NCBI GenBank assembly: GCA_003487955.1
Contig: DNNJ01000070.1
Coordinates: 1 to 6,256, forward strand
DNA length: 6,256 nt
Direction of reading: 5' to 3'
Source: Clostridiales bacterium
GTDB lineage: Bacteria > Bacillota > Clostridia > Tissierellales > Sedimentibacteraceae
Under the pieces are notes generated by a model. The model saw only the letters and a list, made by a program, of their open reading frames with translations. It had not been told where the DNA came from and ran no database searches. Each line of letters begins with the position of its first letter. The first letter of the stretch is position 1. The position numbers and the translations under genes are program-made. Positions 1 through 6,256 of this stretch are shown piece after piece.

Positions 1-131
1 GAAGATTGAATAGCGGAGGCTATGCCTGCGGATGTGCCGCCATAAACAACAACATCGTAACTTTTTGTTTTTTGGCCAAAAGAGGTTACAATAAAAAAAG
101 CGAGAATAATGTTTGTCAATAATAATCTCAT
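1..131 (-). CDS. Secreted FAD-dependent oxidoreductase, N-terminal fragment (cut by left edge)
   Basis: Reading leftward from the ATG at 131, 43 complete codons stay open to the window edge. Residues 1-20 form a compact signal peptide: MRLLL, then a hydrophobic core (NIILAFFIV), then TSFGQ, with likely cleavage near G19/Q20. The mature start KTKSYDVVVYGGTSAGIASA is a beta-strand followed by a GGxSAG glycine-rich turn and a small-residue helix. This is the Rossmann FAD-binding motif of the FAD-dependent oxidoreductase family (PF12831-like) that is common in Bacteroidota and Planctomycetota glycan loci and often exported. From memory, many family members are labelled 'xanthan lyase' and carry a golvesin-like C-terminus, a module also present in both upstream genes here. 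An in-frame ATG at 191 would add 20 residues starting MITLLSVRIK; I prefer 131 because it gives a normal signal peptide. The gap to the upstream stop is 67 bases with no terminator, so it is probably in the same operon. The substrate cannot be told from this fragment. Confidence 0.8.
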   Translation of the reverse strand, partial: MRLLLTNIILAFFIVTSFGQKTKSYDVVVYGGTSAGIASAIQS

Positions 132-198
132 AATTGTTATACTTTTTAATAAAATAAATGTCTTAATTCGGACGCTTAATAAAGTAATCATTTGTTCT
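132..198. other. Short intergenic spacer before the FAD oxidoreductase gene
   Basis: These 67 A/T-rich bases separate the stop of the second M23-like gene from the preferred start of the oxidoreductase. No hairpin followed by a T-tract and no TAnnTTTG element was found, so read-through from upstream is the simplest view. An in-frame ATG at 191-189, with no stop between it and 131, could extend the oxidoreductase upstream to within 8 bases of the previous stop. Confidence 0.5.
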
Positions 199-2304
199 TT
201 ATTCAACTTTTTCCAAAAGAATAGCATCTGCAATAATTAATCCTTTAGCACCTTTGCTGATTATTTCTATATAACCATCACCACTATTAAAATCGAATTC
301 ACCAATTATTTTAGTATCGTTGGGCTTTACCCATTTTGTTTGAATCCCATTTTTGCTATTTATAATTACATTAAATCCTTCAATTTTTTTAGTAATTACA
401 TCCTGATCATAGAGTGGACTGTAAAGAGAAACACGGTATTTACCCTCTGATACTTTAGGTAAATATCTAATAAAATCTGATTCAGAATTTCCGGAACTCA
501 TCAAAAAGCTTTCGCCTATACACTTACTCCAACCCAAACCTAATTCAGGATTGAGCTTATTTGTTAACCAGAAATAATTACTTTTAATACAGTTTACGTC
601 CTGATCATCAATTATTATAGATGATTTATTAACTGTTCTAGAAAAATCAACCTCTACTTTAACCAAAGATGGAGAATTAATAAAACTATTATCGTGAATC
701 ACAAGATATGCCTCAGATTTTCCCTCCTGTGTATTCAGATTTTCAATGTTTGGTATGAGTTTAACATTCATAGAGTTGTTGGATATATTTTTAACTTCCA
801 AATCAAGCCAGTTATACCCATGAATATAATTTACCTCCAATCGATATGGATAGCGACTACCAGAAAATCCGGCAGAGTTTATAAAGTTAATTGAGATTTC
901 TTGAGCTTCAGTTTCTTTTTTGTGATAGTGTGGTAATGTGAAACTTACAGTATTTGGTAGCATAATTTCAGAATTATTATACGAATCCATTTCCCATGCA
1001 CGTCTTATAGCAAATGATCTATTATTTTCTTGAGTAACTTTAAATTCAGGAAATTTAGTAGATTCTCCATTTATAACAATATGCTGAGTTATCGTTGAAT
1101 AATTTACCCCGTCAAATAGGGTTAAAGTAACCGGATAAATTCCAGGATCTTGGTATATATGCATAGGTTTTTGTGCAATAGAAGATCCTCCGTCACCAAA
1201 CGACCAGTAGAAATCAGGAGTTAATGTATTCAAGCCTACTTTTGAAGTAGTGCCGTCGAATTGAATAGTTTCTCCGGTTACACCTGGGTTTACGGATTTA
1301 ATTTCTGCTTTTAAAGCGTTTGATTTTTTTTTCTTATTTTCAAGAATCTGCCAGTGAATTATCCAGGGATCCATATAAAACTCCTCAAAGTTAGGCTGCT
1401 TCACTTTAAATACAAAATGAGTGTGCGTATGAGACCCTGCTAAAGTCCCGGCACTATATGCATACTTCGTTCCTTTTCGTATTTCTTTAAATTCAGGAAC
1501 AATCAGTTCATTATGATGGTGTGTCTGAACAATCCAGATATCTCCATTGTCCCAATGTTTTAATGCTCTCCATCTATTATTGTTATGTCCTGATTTAATA
1601 CTATTAAAGGTATAATTGTTATCGAATGATAGCGGTGCCCATAATGGTGAGTTTGAGGGCATGTTGATATCTAATCCGCCATGCAGATCGGATCCGTAAT
1701 ATGTTCCAAGCCAAGTATCTTCTCCACGGTAAGAGTGTTTCACATCCGGGTAATTGTACGGTAAATTACACCATGTTGTAATTTCTTCCGGACTTATTGG
1801 AAGTGATGCGTCATGTAGTGCAAGCCTAACTTCTTTTTTAGGCAGGCAGTCGCCATGATTTTCATTATATAGTCTATCAACACTTTTTACGGCATCAAAC
1901 CAAATTCTTAAACCATTAACGTTATAAGGTTCATAAAATGACTCTTGTACCGGAACGTATCTTTTCATTTCAAGATCCTGTCCGTCAATATTTATAACGC
2001 ATTCCATTTTGAATACAGAGGCATCATCATCATTTCCTTGACCAGGTAGTTCAACAGTTGAAAAAATGACTTCAGAATTGCTTTCGATAAGTTTTAAATT
2101 TACAATTCTACCTGATTGCAATTCATATTCAATTATATCACCTGCATTCAACTCAACTACGGTAAGTGTCTTTTTAGCTCTAATAGAAATCGTTTCTGCT
2201 TTAATATTCAGAATGTTTATAAAAAGAGCTAGTACACAAAAAATAAATAAGGTTCTGTGTTTCTTTAGTAAATTGATAAATTTATAGTCTCTTTTTTTAG
2301 TCAT
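199..2304 (-). CDS. Exported M23-like metallopeptidase with PKD, BACON-like and golvesin-like domains (paralogue A, 701 aa)
   Basis: Domains in order: signal peptide ~1-36 (basic N-region, core LFIFCVLALFINIL, cleavage after KA36; no lipobox); beta-rich N-terminal region ~37-200 containing the motif QESFYEPY; M23/LytM-like domain ~200-300; PKD domain ~335-413 with YWSFGDGG and the HIY...PGIYPVTLTL core; BACON/Ig-like region ~465-554 (weak match); golvesin-like domain ~562-699, opening SIIIDDQD and ending IGEF...IIADAILLEKV. The M23 zinc-site residues are all present: H208-x3-D212 (HGGLD), H263 within THHHN, and H294-x-H296 (HTHF). Known M23 enzymes are zinc endopeptidases, mostly acting on peptidoglycan cross-bridges; the substrate here is unknown, and the PKD, BACON-like and golvesin modules suggest binding to an extracellular polymer. 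The start ATG overlaps the stop of the upstream paralogue, which fixes the start and implies coupled translation. It lacks a ~69-residue insert found in the paralogue and has extra histidines around the metal site. I am confident of the architecture, less so of peptidase activity. Confidence 0.85.
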   Translation of the reverse strand: MTKKRDYKFINLLKKHRTLFIFCVLALFINILNIKAETISIRAKKTLTVVELNAGDIIEYELQSGRIVNLKLIESNSEVIFSTVELPGQGNDDDASVFKMECVINIDGQDLEMKRYVPVQESFYEPYNVNGLRIWFDAVKSVDRLYNENHGDCLPKKEVRLALHDASLPISPEEITTWCNLPYNYPDVKHSYRGEDTWLGTYYGSDLHGGLDINMPSNSPLWAPLSFDNNYTFNSIKSGHNNNRWRALKHWDNGDIWIVQTHHHNELIVPEFKEIRKGTKYAYSAGTLAGSHTHTHFVFKVKQPNFEEFYMDPWIIHWQILENKKKKSNALKAEIKSVNPGVTGETIQFDGTTSKVGLNTLTPDFYWSFGDGGSSIAQKPMHIYQDPGIYPVTLTLFDGVNYSTITQHIVINGESTKFPEFKVTQENNRSFAIRRAWEMDSYNNSEIMLPNTVSFTLPHYHKKETEAQEISINFINSAGFSGSRYPYRLEVNYIHGYNWLDLEVKNISNNSMNVKLIPNIENLNTQEGKSEAYLVIHDNSFINSPSLVKVEVDFSRTVNKSSIIIDDQDVNCIKSNYFWLTNKLNPELGLGWSKCIGESFLMSSGNSESDFIRYLPKVSEGKYRVSLYSPLYDQDVITKKIEGFNVIINSKNGIQTKWVKPNDTKIIGEFDFNSGDGYIEIISKGAKGLIIADAILLEKVE
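2297..2304 (-). promoter_or_regulatory. Stop/start overlap ATGACTAA (translational coupling)
   Basis: On the minus strand the downstream start ATG (2304-2302) lies inside the end of the upstream gene, whose TAA stop is at 2299-2297. The two frames therefore overlap by 8 bases. In a genus lacking strong Shine-Dalgarno signals, such overlaps usually mean re-initiation by terminating ribosomes and a near-fixed product ratio for the two paralogues. Confidence 0.7.
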
Positions 2305-4582
2305 TTTTTATGTTTTTACTAATTGTTACTTTTGTGAATTTTATTGCATCAACCAAAACTTCACCCTCCGAATCTTCTGCCAATATTTTCACAAAACCTT
2401 CCTTGCCCTCGTTAAAAGTAAACTCTCCAATATTTCTTGACTTGTGAGGCTTTATCGTAAGGACAGTGTCTCCATGAGCATGATGAACAAGTACTTTAAT
2501 TTTACTTTCGGGGAAAGGAGTTTCATTTACGAATGACAAGTTATAATTCGCTTTTTTAAGTTCTGGAGTAAATAGGGCATATTCACCTGGGTTGTTTCGC
2601 CCGCCATTGGTTAAATAAAAATCTCTGTAACCATCAACCCAGTTTTTTAACCTACTACCGACCCAAAAATAAGGTGTTGCATAAAATTCTTTAGATTCAT
2701 TGTCTATGATTATTACATTATTTTCAGATGCATTAAAGATAACATCTAAATCAACGATAAAACATTGATTGGAGTTTACTGCATTATCACTAGTCACATT
2801 CACAAAAGCTTTATATGTGCCAGGTGAAAGATTGGCGGCGTTTACTTTTACTGATAGCTGTTGTTTGTTTTTATCTTGAAATTTAGTAACAGATAGCCAA
2901 TCGCTACCATCCATATAATGAATGCTTATATTAACATCACGCAATGTTCCACCTCCATTATTAATTACATCAACTATTTTTGCTTCAGGTTGAAGATTTG
3001 ATTTCCTGGCACCAAATGTAAGATTATGTGGTATATTAGTAATAGTTGCTCCGTAAACATCCTGAACAAAATCTTTTCTTATGTTGAAATTAGATTCATT
3101 AGCATATAATGCTAAAAGCGGTTTTGTAATTTTTTTACCATCAACAGTAATATGTTGAGTATAAGTTGCTTTATTTTCGCCATCATCTACAACTAAAGTT
3201 ACCGGATAGACACCAGGGGCAGCGAATATGTGTTTTGGGTTTTTCACAGTTGAAAATCCTCCGTCACCAAATGTCCAGTAATAATTTAAAGTATTTCGTT
3301 TAAATCCGGGTCTGGAACCCTCACTGTTAAAAGTAATAGCTTCACCGGTTTTTGCTGGATTTACAGGTAAAAAAGAGGATTTAATCCATTCTTTTTCTTC
3401 TTTGTAGTTTTCAAACATCTGCCACAACATATACCAGGGATCTACTGGAATCTGGGGTATTTCATATTTGAAACCATATTTTTTAGCCAAACTTTCTGAC
3501 ATCATGAAAACTGAAAATTGTGCCGGACGATCATCTCTTCTTATATATAAGGCAGTTTCTTTAGGAACAATTCCCTTTTTACCGTCAACATCAACAATCT
3601 CATATGTTGAGTCAAGTTTATTAACTATATTTGCCCATAACATAACTTTATCATCAACCGTGTTAGTAGCTTCATCACGAATCCATAATACGAAGTGAGA
3701 GTGTTCTGCCGCCCCCACACCTGTTCCGGCAGCTTCAGCAATTTTTGTACCCTTTTTCAATGGAATATGTTCATCCACCAGATAATTATTTAAATGAGCT
3801 ATACTGAATTTCCATTCCGAACCATTAGGCCAATTTTTAATTGCAGTCCAATACGCTGCAAAATAATAAGGTTTTGGGGCGAAATCTGTTGAAAGCCATT
3901 GATCATCTTTTTCGGTAATATCAAAAGGAGTATACAATGGTACGCTTCTTGGAGTATTTATATCCATGCCCCCGTGAGGTTCTACACCAAAATAAGGACC
4001 CATCCACGGGTCATCACCTAGATAGGAATCTTTAATATTATGAAAAGGTTCTTTTATTGGAAACCAAGCTGCCAGATCAGGAGCCACCGGATCAGTTGCG
4101 TCACTAACAGCAAATCTTGCGTCAGCTCGTGGTTCACACCAGCCGTGCTTTAGGTTAAAATGATCAAAATAAGTTTTTGTCGCATCGAACCATATACGCA
4201 TTCCGTTAACCACATAGGGTTCATAAAAAGACTCCTGGGTAGGCAGGTATCTTTGCATTGTCATTTCATGGCCATCGATTAAAACTTTACACGAAAATTC
4301 ACTTATTGTACCGCCATCAGGTTGTAAGTCATATACTTCATAAAAATCCCTCACATTAGTGCGCATTATTGAGGCATTTGTTTCCAACAATTGTAATATC
4401 CTGATTTGCCCATTTTTAATTGTAAATTCTAACTTATCCCCTTTATTTAATAAAACCGGAGTGATTGTGTTTTTAGCTTTTCTCCTTATTATTCTTCCAT
4501 TTTCCAAATTACTGGATATAGTGATACTATTTATCGTCGTTAGGCACAAAAAAAACAGCGTCAATAAAAAATTATTTTTCAT
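2297..4582 (-). CDS. Exported M23-like metallopeptidase with PKD, BACON-like and golvesin-like domains (paralogue B, 761 aa)
   Basis: Same plan as the gene immediately downstream. Signal peptide ~1-19 (MKNN, core FLLTLFFLCLTT; the cysteine is not in a lipobox, so probably signal peptidase I). N-terminal beta-rich region ~25-195, including QESFYEPYVVNGMRIWFDA, also nearly intact in the paralogue. M23/LytM-like domain ~198-303 with H203-x3-D207 (HGGMD), H263 (AHLNN, like the usual 'YaHL') and H294-x-H296 (HSHF, like the usual 'HLHF'). A ~69-residue segment at ~304-379 is absent from the paralogue. PKD domain ~405-482 (YYWTFGDGG, HIFAAPGVYPVTLVV). BACON-like domain ~535-616 (DWLSVT, LSPGTYKAFVNVTS). 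Golvesin-like domain ~622-752 (VIIIDNES to VLVDAIKFTKV). The A-rich leader before ATG4582 has no Shine-Dalgarno, as usual in Bacteroidota. It is the first gene after the hairpin behind susD. Likely secreted or periplasmic and zinc-dependent; the substrate is unknown, and a non-peptidase or binding role remains possible. Confidence 0.86.
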   Translation of the reverse strand: MKNNFLLTLFFLCLTTINSITISSNLENGRIIRRKAKNTITPVLLNKGDKLEFTIKNGQIRILQLLETNASIMRTNVRDFYEVYDLQPDGGTISEFSCKVLIDGHEMTMQRYLPTQESFYEPYVVNGMRIWFDATKTYFDHFNLKHGWCEPRADARFAVSDATDPVAPDLAAWFPIKEPFHNIKDSYLGDDPWMGPYFGVEPHGGMDINTPRSVPLYTPFDITEKDDQWLSTDFAPKPYYFAAYWTAIKNWPNGSEWKFSIAHLNNYLVDEHIPLKKGTKIAEAAGTGVGAAEHSHFVLWIRDEATNTVDDKVMLWANIVNKLDSTYEIVDVDGKKGIVPKETALYIRRDDRPAQFSVFMMSESLAKKYGFKYEIPQIPVDPWYMLWQMFENYKEEKEWIKSSFLPVNPAKTGEAITFNSEGSRPGFKRNTLNYYWTFGDGGFSTVKNPKHIFAAPGVYPVTLVVDDGENKATYTQHITVDGKKITKPLLALYANESNFNIRKDFVQDVYGATITNIPHNLTFGARKSNLQPEAKIVDVINNGGGTLRDVNISIHYMDGSDWLSVTKFQDKNKQQLSVKVNAANLSPGTYKAFVNVTSDNAVNSNQCFIVDLDVIFNASENNVIIIDNESKEFYATPYFWVGSRLKNWVDGYRDFYLTNGGRNNPGEYALFTPELKKANYNLSFVNETPFPESKIKVLVHHAHGDTVLTIKPHKSRNIGEFTFNEGKEGFVKILAEDSEGEVLVDAIKFTKVTISKNIKND

Positions 4583-4633
4583 TCAATTAATTTTTATTTT
4601 ATTATGGATAGTCGTCATAACTTACAGTTTTTA

Positions 4634-4641
4634 CAAATTTA
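4634..4641 (-). promoter_or_regulatory. Possible Bacteroidota -7 promoter element (TAAATTTG)
   Basis: On the minus strand this octamer matches the TAnnTTTG -7 consensus used by the Bacteroidota primary sigma factor. It lies about 52 bases before the ATG at 4582, leaving a leader of roughly 45 bases. I found no clear TTTG at the usual -33 spacing, so the match is half a promoter. It would make sense as an independent start for the two-gene M23-like unit after the susD hairpin. Confidence 0.3.
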
Positions 4642-4700
4642 CAAACCCTCTTATAATGTGAATTTACTAAAATCAAAAAAAATTGTTTTTGTTTGACAAC

Positions 4701-4717
4701 ATTTTATCAGATAAAAT
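4701..4717. repeat. AT-rich 17-bp palindrome (8-bp arms)
   Basis: The sequence attttatc-a-gataaaat is a perfect dyad with a single central base. It sits directly downstream of the susD hairpin (sharing base 4717) and upstream of the putative promoter of the next gene. A one-base centre is too tight for an RNA hairpin but suits a dimeric DNA-binding protein. It could be an operator, or a chance palindrome in very A/T-rich sequence. No regulator gene is visible in the window. Confidence 0.4.
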
Positions 4718-4760
4718 TTCAAGAGTAACCTGGTATTTATAATCCAGGTTACTCTTGAAA
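4717..4760 (-). terminator. Hairpin terminator or attenuator behind susD
   Basis: A perfect 17-bp inverted repeat: 4717-4733 (tttcaagagtaacctgg) pairs with 4744-4760, around a 10-base A/T loop at 4734-4743. On the minus strand it begins 4 bases after the susD stop codon (TAA at 4766-4764) and is followed by a short TTTT tract. That arrangement fits a Rho-independent terminator, although the U-tract is short and the outer base pairs are A/T. Because the downstream genes run the same way, it may be a partial terminator setting the SusD-to-enzyme expression ratio, or an mRNA 3'-end stabiliser. The plus-strand exit (aaatta) has no T-tract, so it is unlikely to act in the other direction. Confidence 0.75.
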
Positions 4761-4763
4761 AAA

Positions 4764-6256
4764 TTATTCATAAGATGGATCTTGTTTCAAAGCGGGTTGT
4801 ATGTCTAACTGATCTTGAGGTAAAGGCCAATAATCATTGAGTTCTGGGTCATATTTATATCCTTTCATTATAAACCTGTATTTTGTATCATGCTCAATAT
4901 ATTTATTCAAAACCTCATCATCAATTTCCCATCTTCTTAAGTCAAAAAATCGATGCCCTTCTGTAGCAGTTTCGAGTCGCAATTCATGTCTTACTGCTTT
5001 TCTTGCATTCTCTTTTGATGAAAACGCCTCATGTCCTGTTGGATATGGGCTTACCTTATAATTTGCAGCAGGAAGATTATAATTTACCTCAACAGGTCTT
5101 CCATCAAAAATATACGTCGTACATTTACCCATAACAACTTCATTTATAGCTCTTTCTCTTACCTGATTGATCAAATTTCGAGCTAATTCAAGATCACCGT
5201 CCTCGATAGCAACTTCTGCTCGCCAAAGCAATATAAATGCATAACGATATGCTCTAAAGTTTCTATCATTGGAACTTCCTCCCCCAGATCCATGCGTTGA
5301 ATTGTTTGCCATATAATGCATATATTTTACTGTCATATAGGGACCACCATGAAATTGACTACGTATCCAACTTGCTCCAGCATGAACACCCCAATCCAAA
5401 AATGGAATTCCTCTACGTGCAATTGTCCAATCTACTCTTGGATCAAGCGGATGATCTGTTGGAATAAATTCTTGACTACTTGTTTTTCCCATATCAGTTT
5501 CTATATCATCTCGTAAATCTTCATCTAAAATTGGAAATCCATTCTCATCTACTTGATATGCCTCAAATAAGTTTTGAGTGGGTTGAAAAGCTCCCCATCC
5601 TTTACCTGCAGGACCATTTTGATGCATTAAAAAAGTGAGTTTCAAAGTATTTGATGAACCAAAAACGTCCCCAACGTTACACTGAATTTCGAAAATGGAT
5701 TCTTCATTGTTTTCTGTAGTTTCTCTAAAATTATCATAGAAATTATCGACCAATTTGAATTTTCCACTATTAATAATATTGTCAAGCAAGGGCTTAGCAT
5801 CAGAGTATTCATTTTGGAAAAGGTGGACTCGAGCTTTTACAGCCATAGCAGAATATTTAGTTGGTCTTCCAGGTTCATTTTTAATATGATTTTCCGGAAG
5901 AATATCAATACAAAATTGCAAGTCAGCTTCAATTTCGTCCCAAACAGGGTGATCATTAGGAACAGAAGCAGGATCTACATCCCCCAATTCTTCAGCCGTT
6001 TTTATGTATGGTATTTGCCAAAAAACTCGTTGTAACTTGAAATGTTGCCAGGCTCTTATGAATTTTGCTTCTGCTTCTATTTGTTTAGCTCTTTCGCTCT
6101 TTATGTCTTTAGTTAATTTTAAGAAGTTTAACACATCATTTGCTCGTGCAACGCCACTATAAGCACTAGACCATAATACTCTTGGATATGAATTTTCTGC
6201 TAGCACTTCATAATTTTCTACTGCATGATAAGCATTTTGCGCTCCAAACCCTGCAT
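4764..6256 (-). CDS. susD-like: SusD/RagB-family nutrient-uptake outer membrane lipoprotein (5' end beyond right edge)
   Basis: The frame stays open to the right edge (first complete codon GCA at 6254-6252, reading AGFGAQNAYHAVENYEV...), giving 496 visible residues. The family is usually about 500-650 aa, so only the lipoprotein signal and the first part of the helical domain are missing. A GTG at 6206 is internal, not the start. Family marks: ARANDVLNFL and IEAEAKFIRAWQHFKL..VFWQIPYI (visible ~57-84), the TPR-like helices that contact SusC; C-terminal RHELRLETATEGHRFFDLRRW (visible ~422-442), the SusD/RagB core; and a terminal YWPLPQDQLDIQPALKQDPSYE, corresponding to the usual 'PIP..e...Np.l.QNPGY' ending. 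Known role: surface lipoprotein that closes over a SusC TonB-dependent barrel and captures oligosaccharide or peptide ligands. SusC is expected upstream, outside the window. Ligand specificity cannot be read from the sequence. A strong hairpin follows the stop within 4 bases. Confidence 0.95.
   Translation of the reverse strand, partial: AGFGAQNAYHAVENYEVLAENSYPRVLWSSAYSGVARANDVLNFLKLTKDIKSERAKQIEAEAKFIRAWQHFKLQRVFWQIPYIKTAEELGDVDPASVPNDHPVWDEIEADLQFCIDILPENHIKNEPGRPTKYSAMAVKARVHLFQNEYSDAKPLLDNIINSGKFKLVDNFYDNFRETTENNEESIFEIQCNVGDVFGSSNTLKLTFLMHQNGPAGKGWGAFQPTQNLFEAYQVDENGFPILDEDLRDDIETDMGKTSSQEFIPTDHPLDPRVDWTIARRGIPFLDWGVHAGASWIRSQFHGGPYMTVKYMHYMANNSTHGSGGGSSNDRNFRAYRYAFILLWRAEVAIEDGDLELARNLINQVRERAINEVVMGKCTTYIFDGRPVEVNYNLPAANYKVSPYPTGHEAFSSKENARKAVRHELRLETATEGHRFFDLRRWEIDDEVLNKYIEHDTKYRFIMKGYKYDPELNDYWPLPQDQLDIQPALKQDPSYE

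Larger units (their letters stand above)
199..4582 (-). repeat. Tandem gene duplication (diverged paralogues A and B)
   Basis: The two adjacent genes encode the same domain series and align without gaps from about W257 to the HxHF motif; H263, H294 and H296 have identical residue numbers in both. DNA identity survives only in patches, for example a 16-base exact match (atcctccgtcaccaaa) at 1185-1200 and 3256-3271 in the PKD FGDGG segment, and near-identical codons for QESFYEPY around 1928 and 4218. The rest has diverged strongly, so this is an old tandem duplication, not a recent repeat. Confidence 0.85.
4583..4763. other. Intergenic region between susD and the M23-like gene pair
   Basis: These 181 bases are the longest non-coding stretch in the window and contain the hairpin, the 17-bp palindrome, an A8 run at 4675-4682 and the possible -7 element. 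No small coding frame with credible features was seen. The size and content suggest that a transcription-control point separates susD from the enzyme genes, while the shared orientation suggests one locus. Confidence 0.6.

Noticed and set aside
163..179. Possible dyad ttaattcggacgcttaa before the oxidoreductase gene
   Set aside because: Only the outer 4-base ttaa pairs match; the centre is not symmetrical and no T-tract follows.
694..894. Short plus-strand open frames (also at 2066-2287, 3468-3698, 4359-4661, 4837-5061, 5316-5516 and 5814-6035)
   Set aside because: Most lie wholly inside well-supported minus-strand genes; 4359-4661 runs only slightly past one into the spacer. They have Cys/Ser/Phe/Ile-rich translations typical of antisense shadows and show no domain motifs.
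1185..3271. Direct-repeat or recombination site formed by the 16-base exact match at 1185-1200 and 3256-3271
   Set aside because: It falls on homologous codons of the PKD FGDGG motif in both paralogues, so shared ancestry and protein constraint explain it.
4541..4549. Lipoprotein signal in paralogue B (cysteine in LFFLCLTT)
   Set aside because: The residues before the cysteine are Phe and Leu, not the small residues of a lipobox; a signal peptidase I leader fits better.
4602..4620. Inverted repeat ttatg...cataa in the leader of paralogue B
   Set aside because: The arms are only 5 bp with a 9-base spacer; this is expected by chance in A/T-rich DNA.
6204..6206. GTG at 6206 as the start of the SusD protein
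   Set aside because: The frame continues upstream to the window edge with SusD-like sequence (AYHAVENYEV), and a start here would leave no lipoprotein signal peptide.

Overview
The window looks like part of a Bacteroidota (Flavobacteriia/Cytophagia-like) polysaccharide-utilization or glycan/peptide-scavenging locus. The evidence is an unmistakable SusD/RagB outer-membrane lipoprotein gene, low-GC coding sequence, A/T-rich leaders without Shine-Dalgarno sequences, and secreted multidomain proteins of a type common in this phylum (PKD, BACON-like and golvesin-type modules). All recognisable genes lie on the minus strand, so transcription runs from the right edge to the left edge.

Layout in transcription order: (1) 6256-4764 is a SusD-family gene lacking its 5' end, which lies beyond the right edge; a SusC/TonB-dependent transporter would be expected just upstream, outside the window. 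(2) 4763-4583 is an intergenic region with a strong 17-bp-stem hairpin directly after the susD stop, an adjacent AT-rich palindrome, and a possible Bacteroidota -7 promoter element. (3) 4582-2297 and (4) 2304-199 are two tandem paralogues with the same architecture: signal peptide, N-terminal beta-rich region, M23/LytM-like metallopeptidase domain with all expected metal and catalytic residues, PKD domain, BACON/Ig-like domain and C-terminal golvesin-like domain. They overlap by 8 bases (ATGACTAA), so they are probably translationally coupled. (5) 131-1 is the first 43 codons of a secreted FAD-dependent oxidoreductase (signal peptide followed by a Rossmann dinucleotide-binding motif), cut by the left edge.

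Proposed logic (inference): the SusCD pair captures and imports an extracellular ligand. The two exported M23-like proteins cut or bind it, or its peptide or cell-wall part, using their PKD, BACON-like and golvesin modules for adhesion. The secreted FAD enzyme modifies the product. The hairpin after susD could lower expression of the downstream enzymes relative to SusCD. The least ordinary feature is the tandem pair of M23-like/PKD/BACON-like/golvesin proteins in a SusD locus. No RNA genes, insertion sequences or CRISPR arrays were seen. Plus-strand reading frames appear to be shadows of the minus-strand genes.
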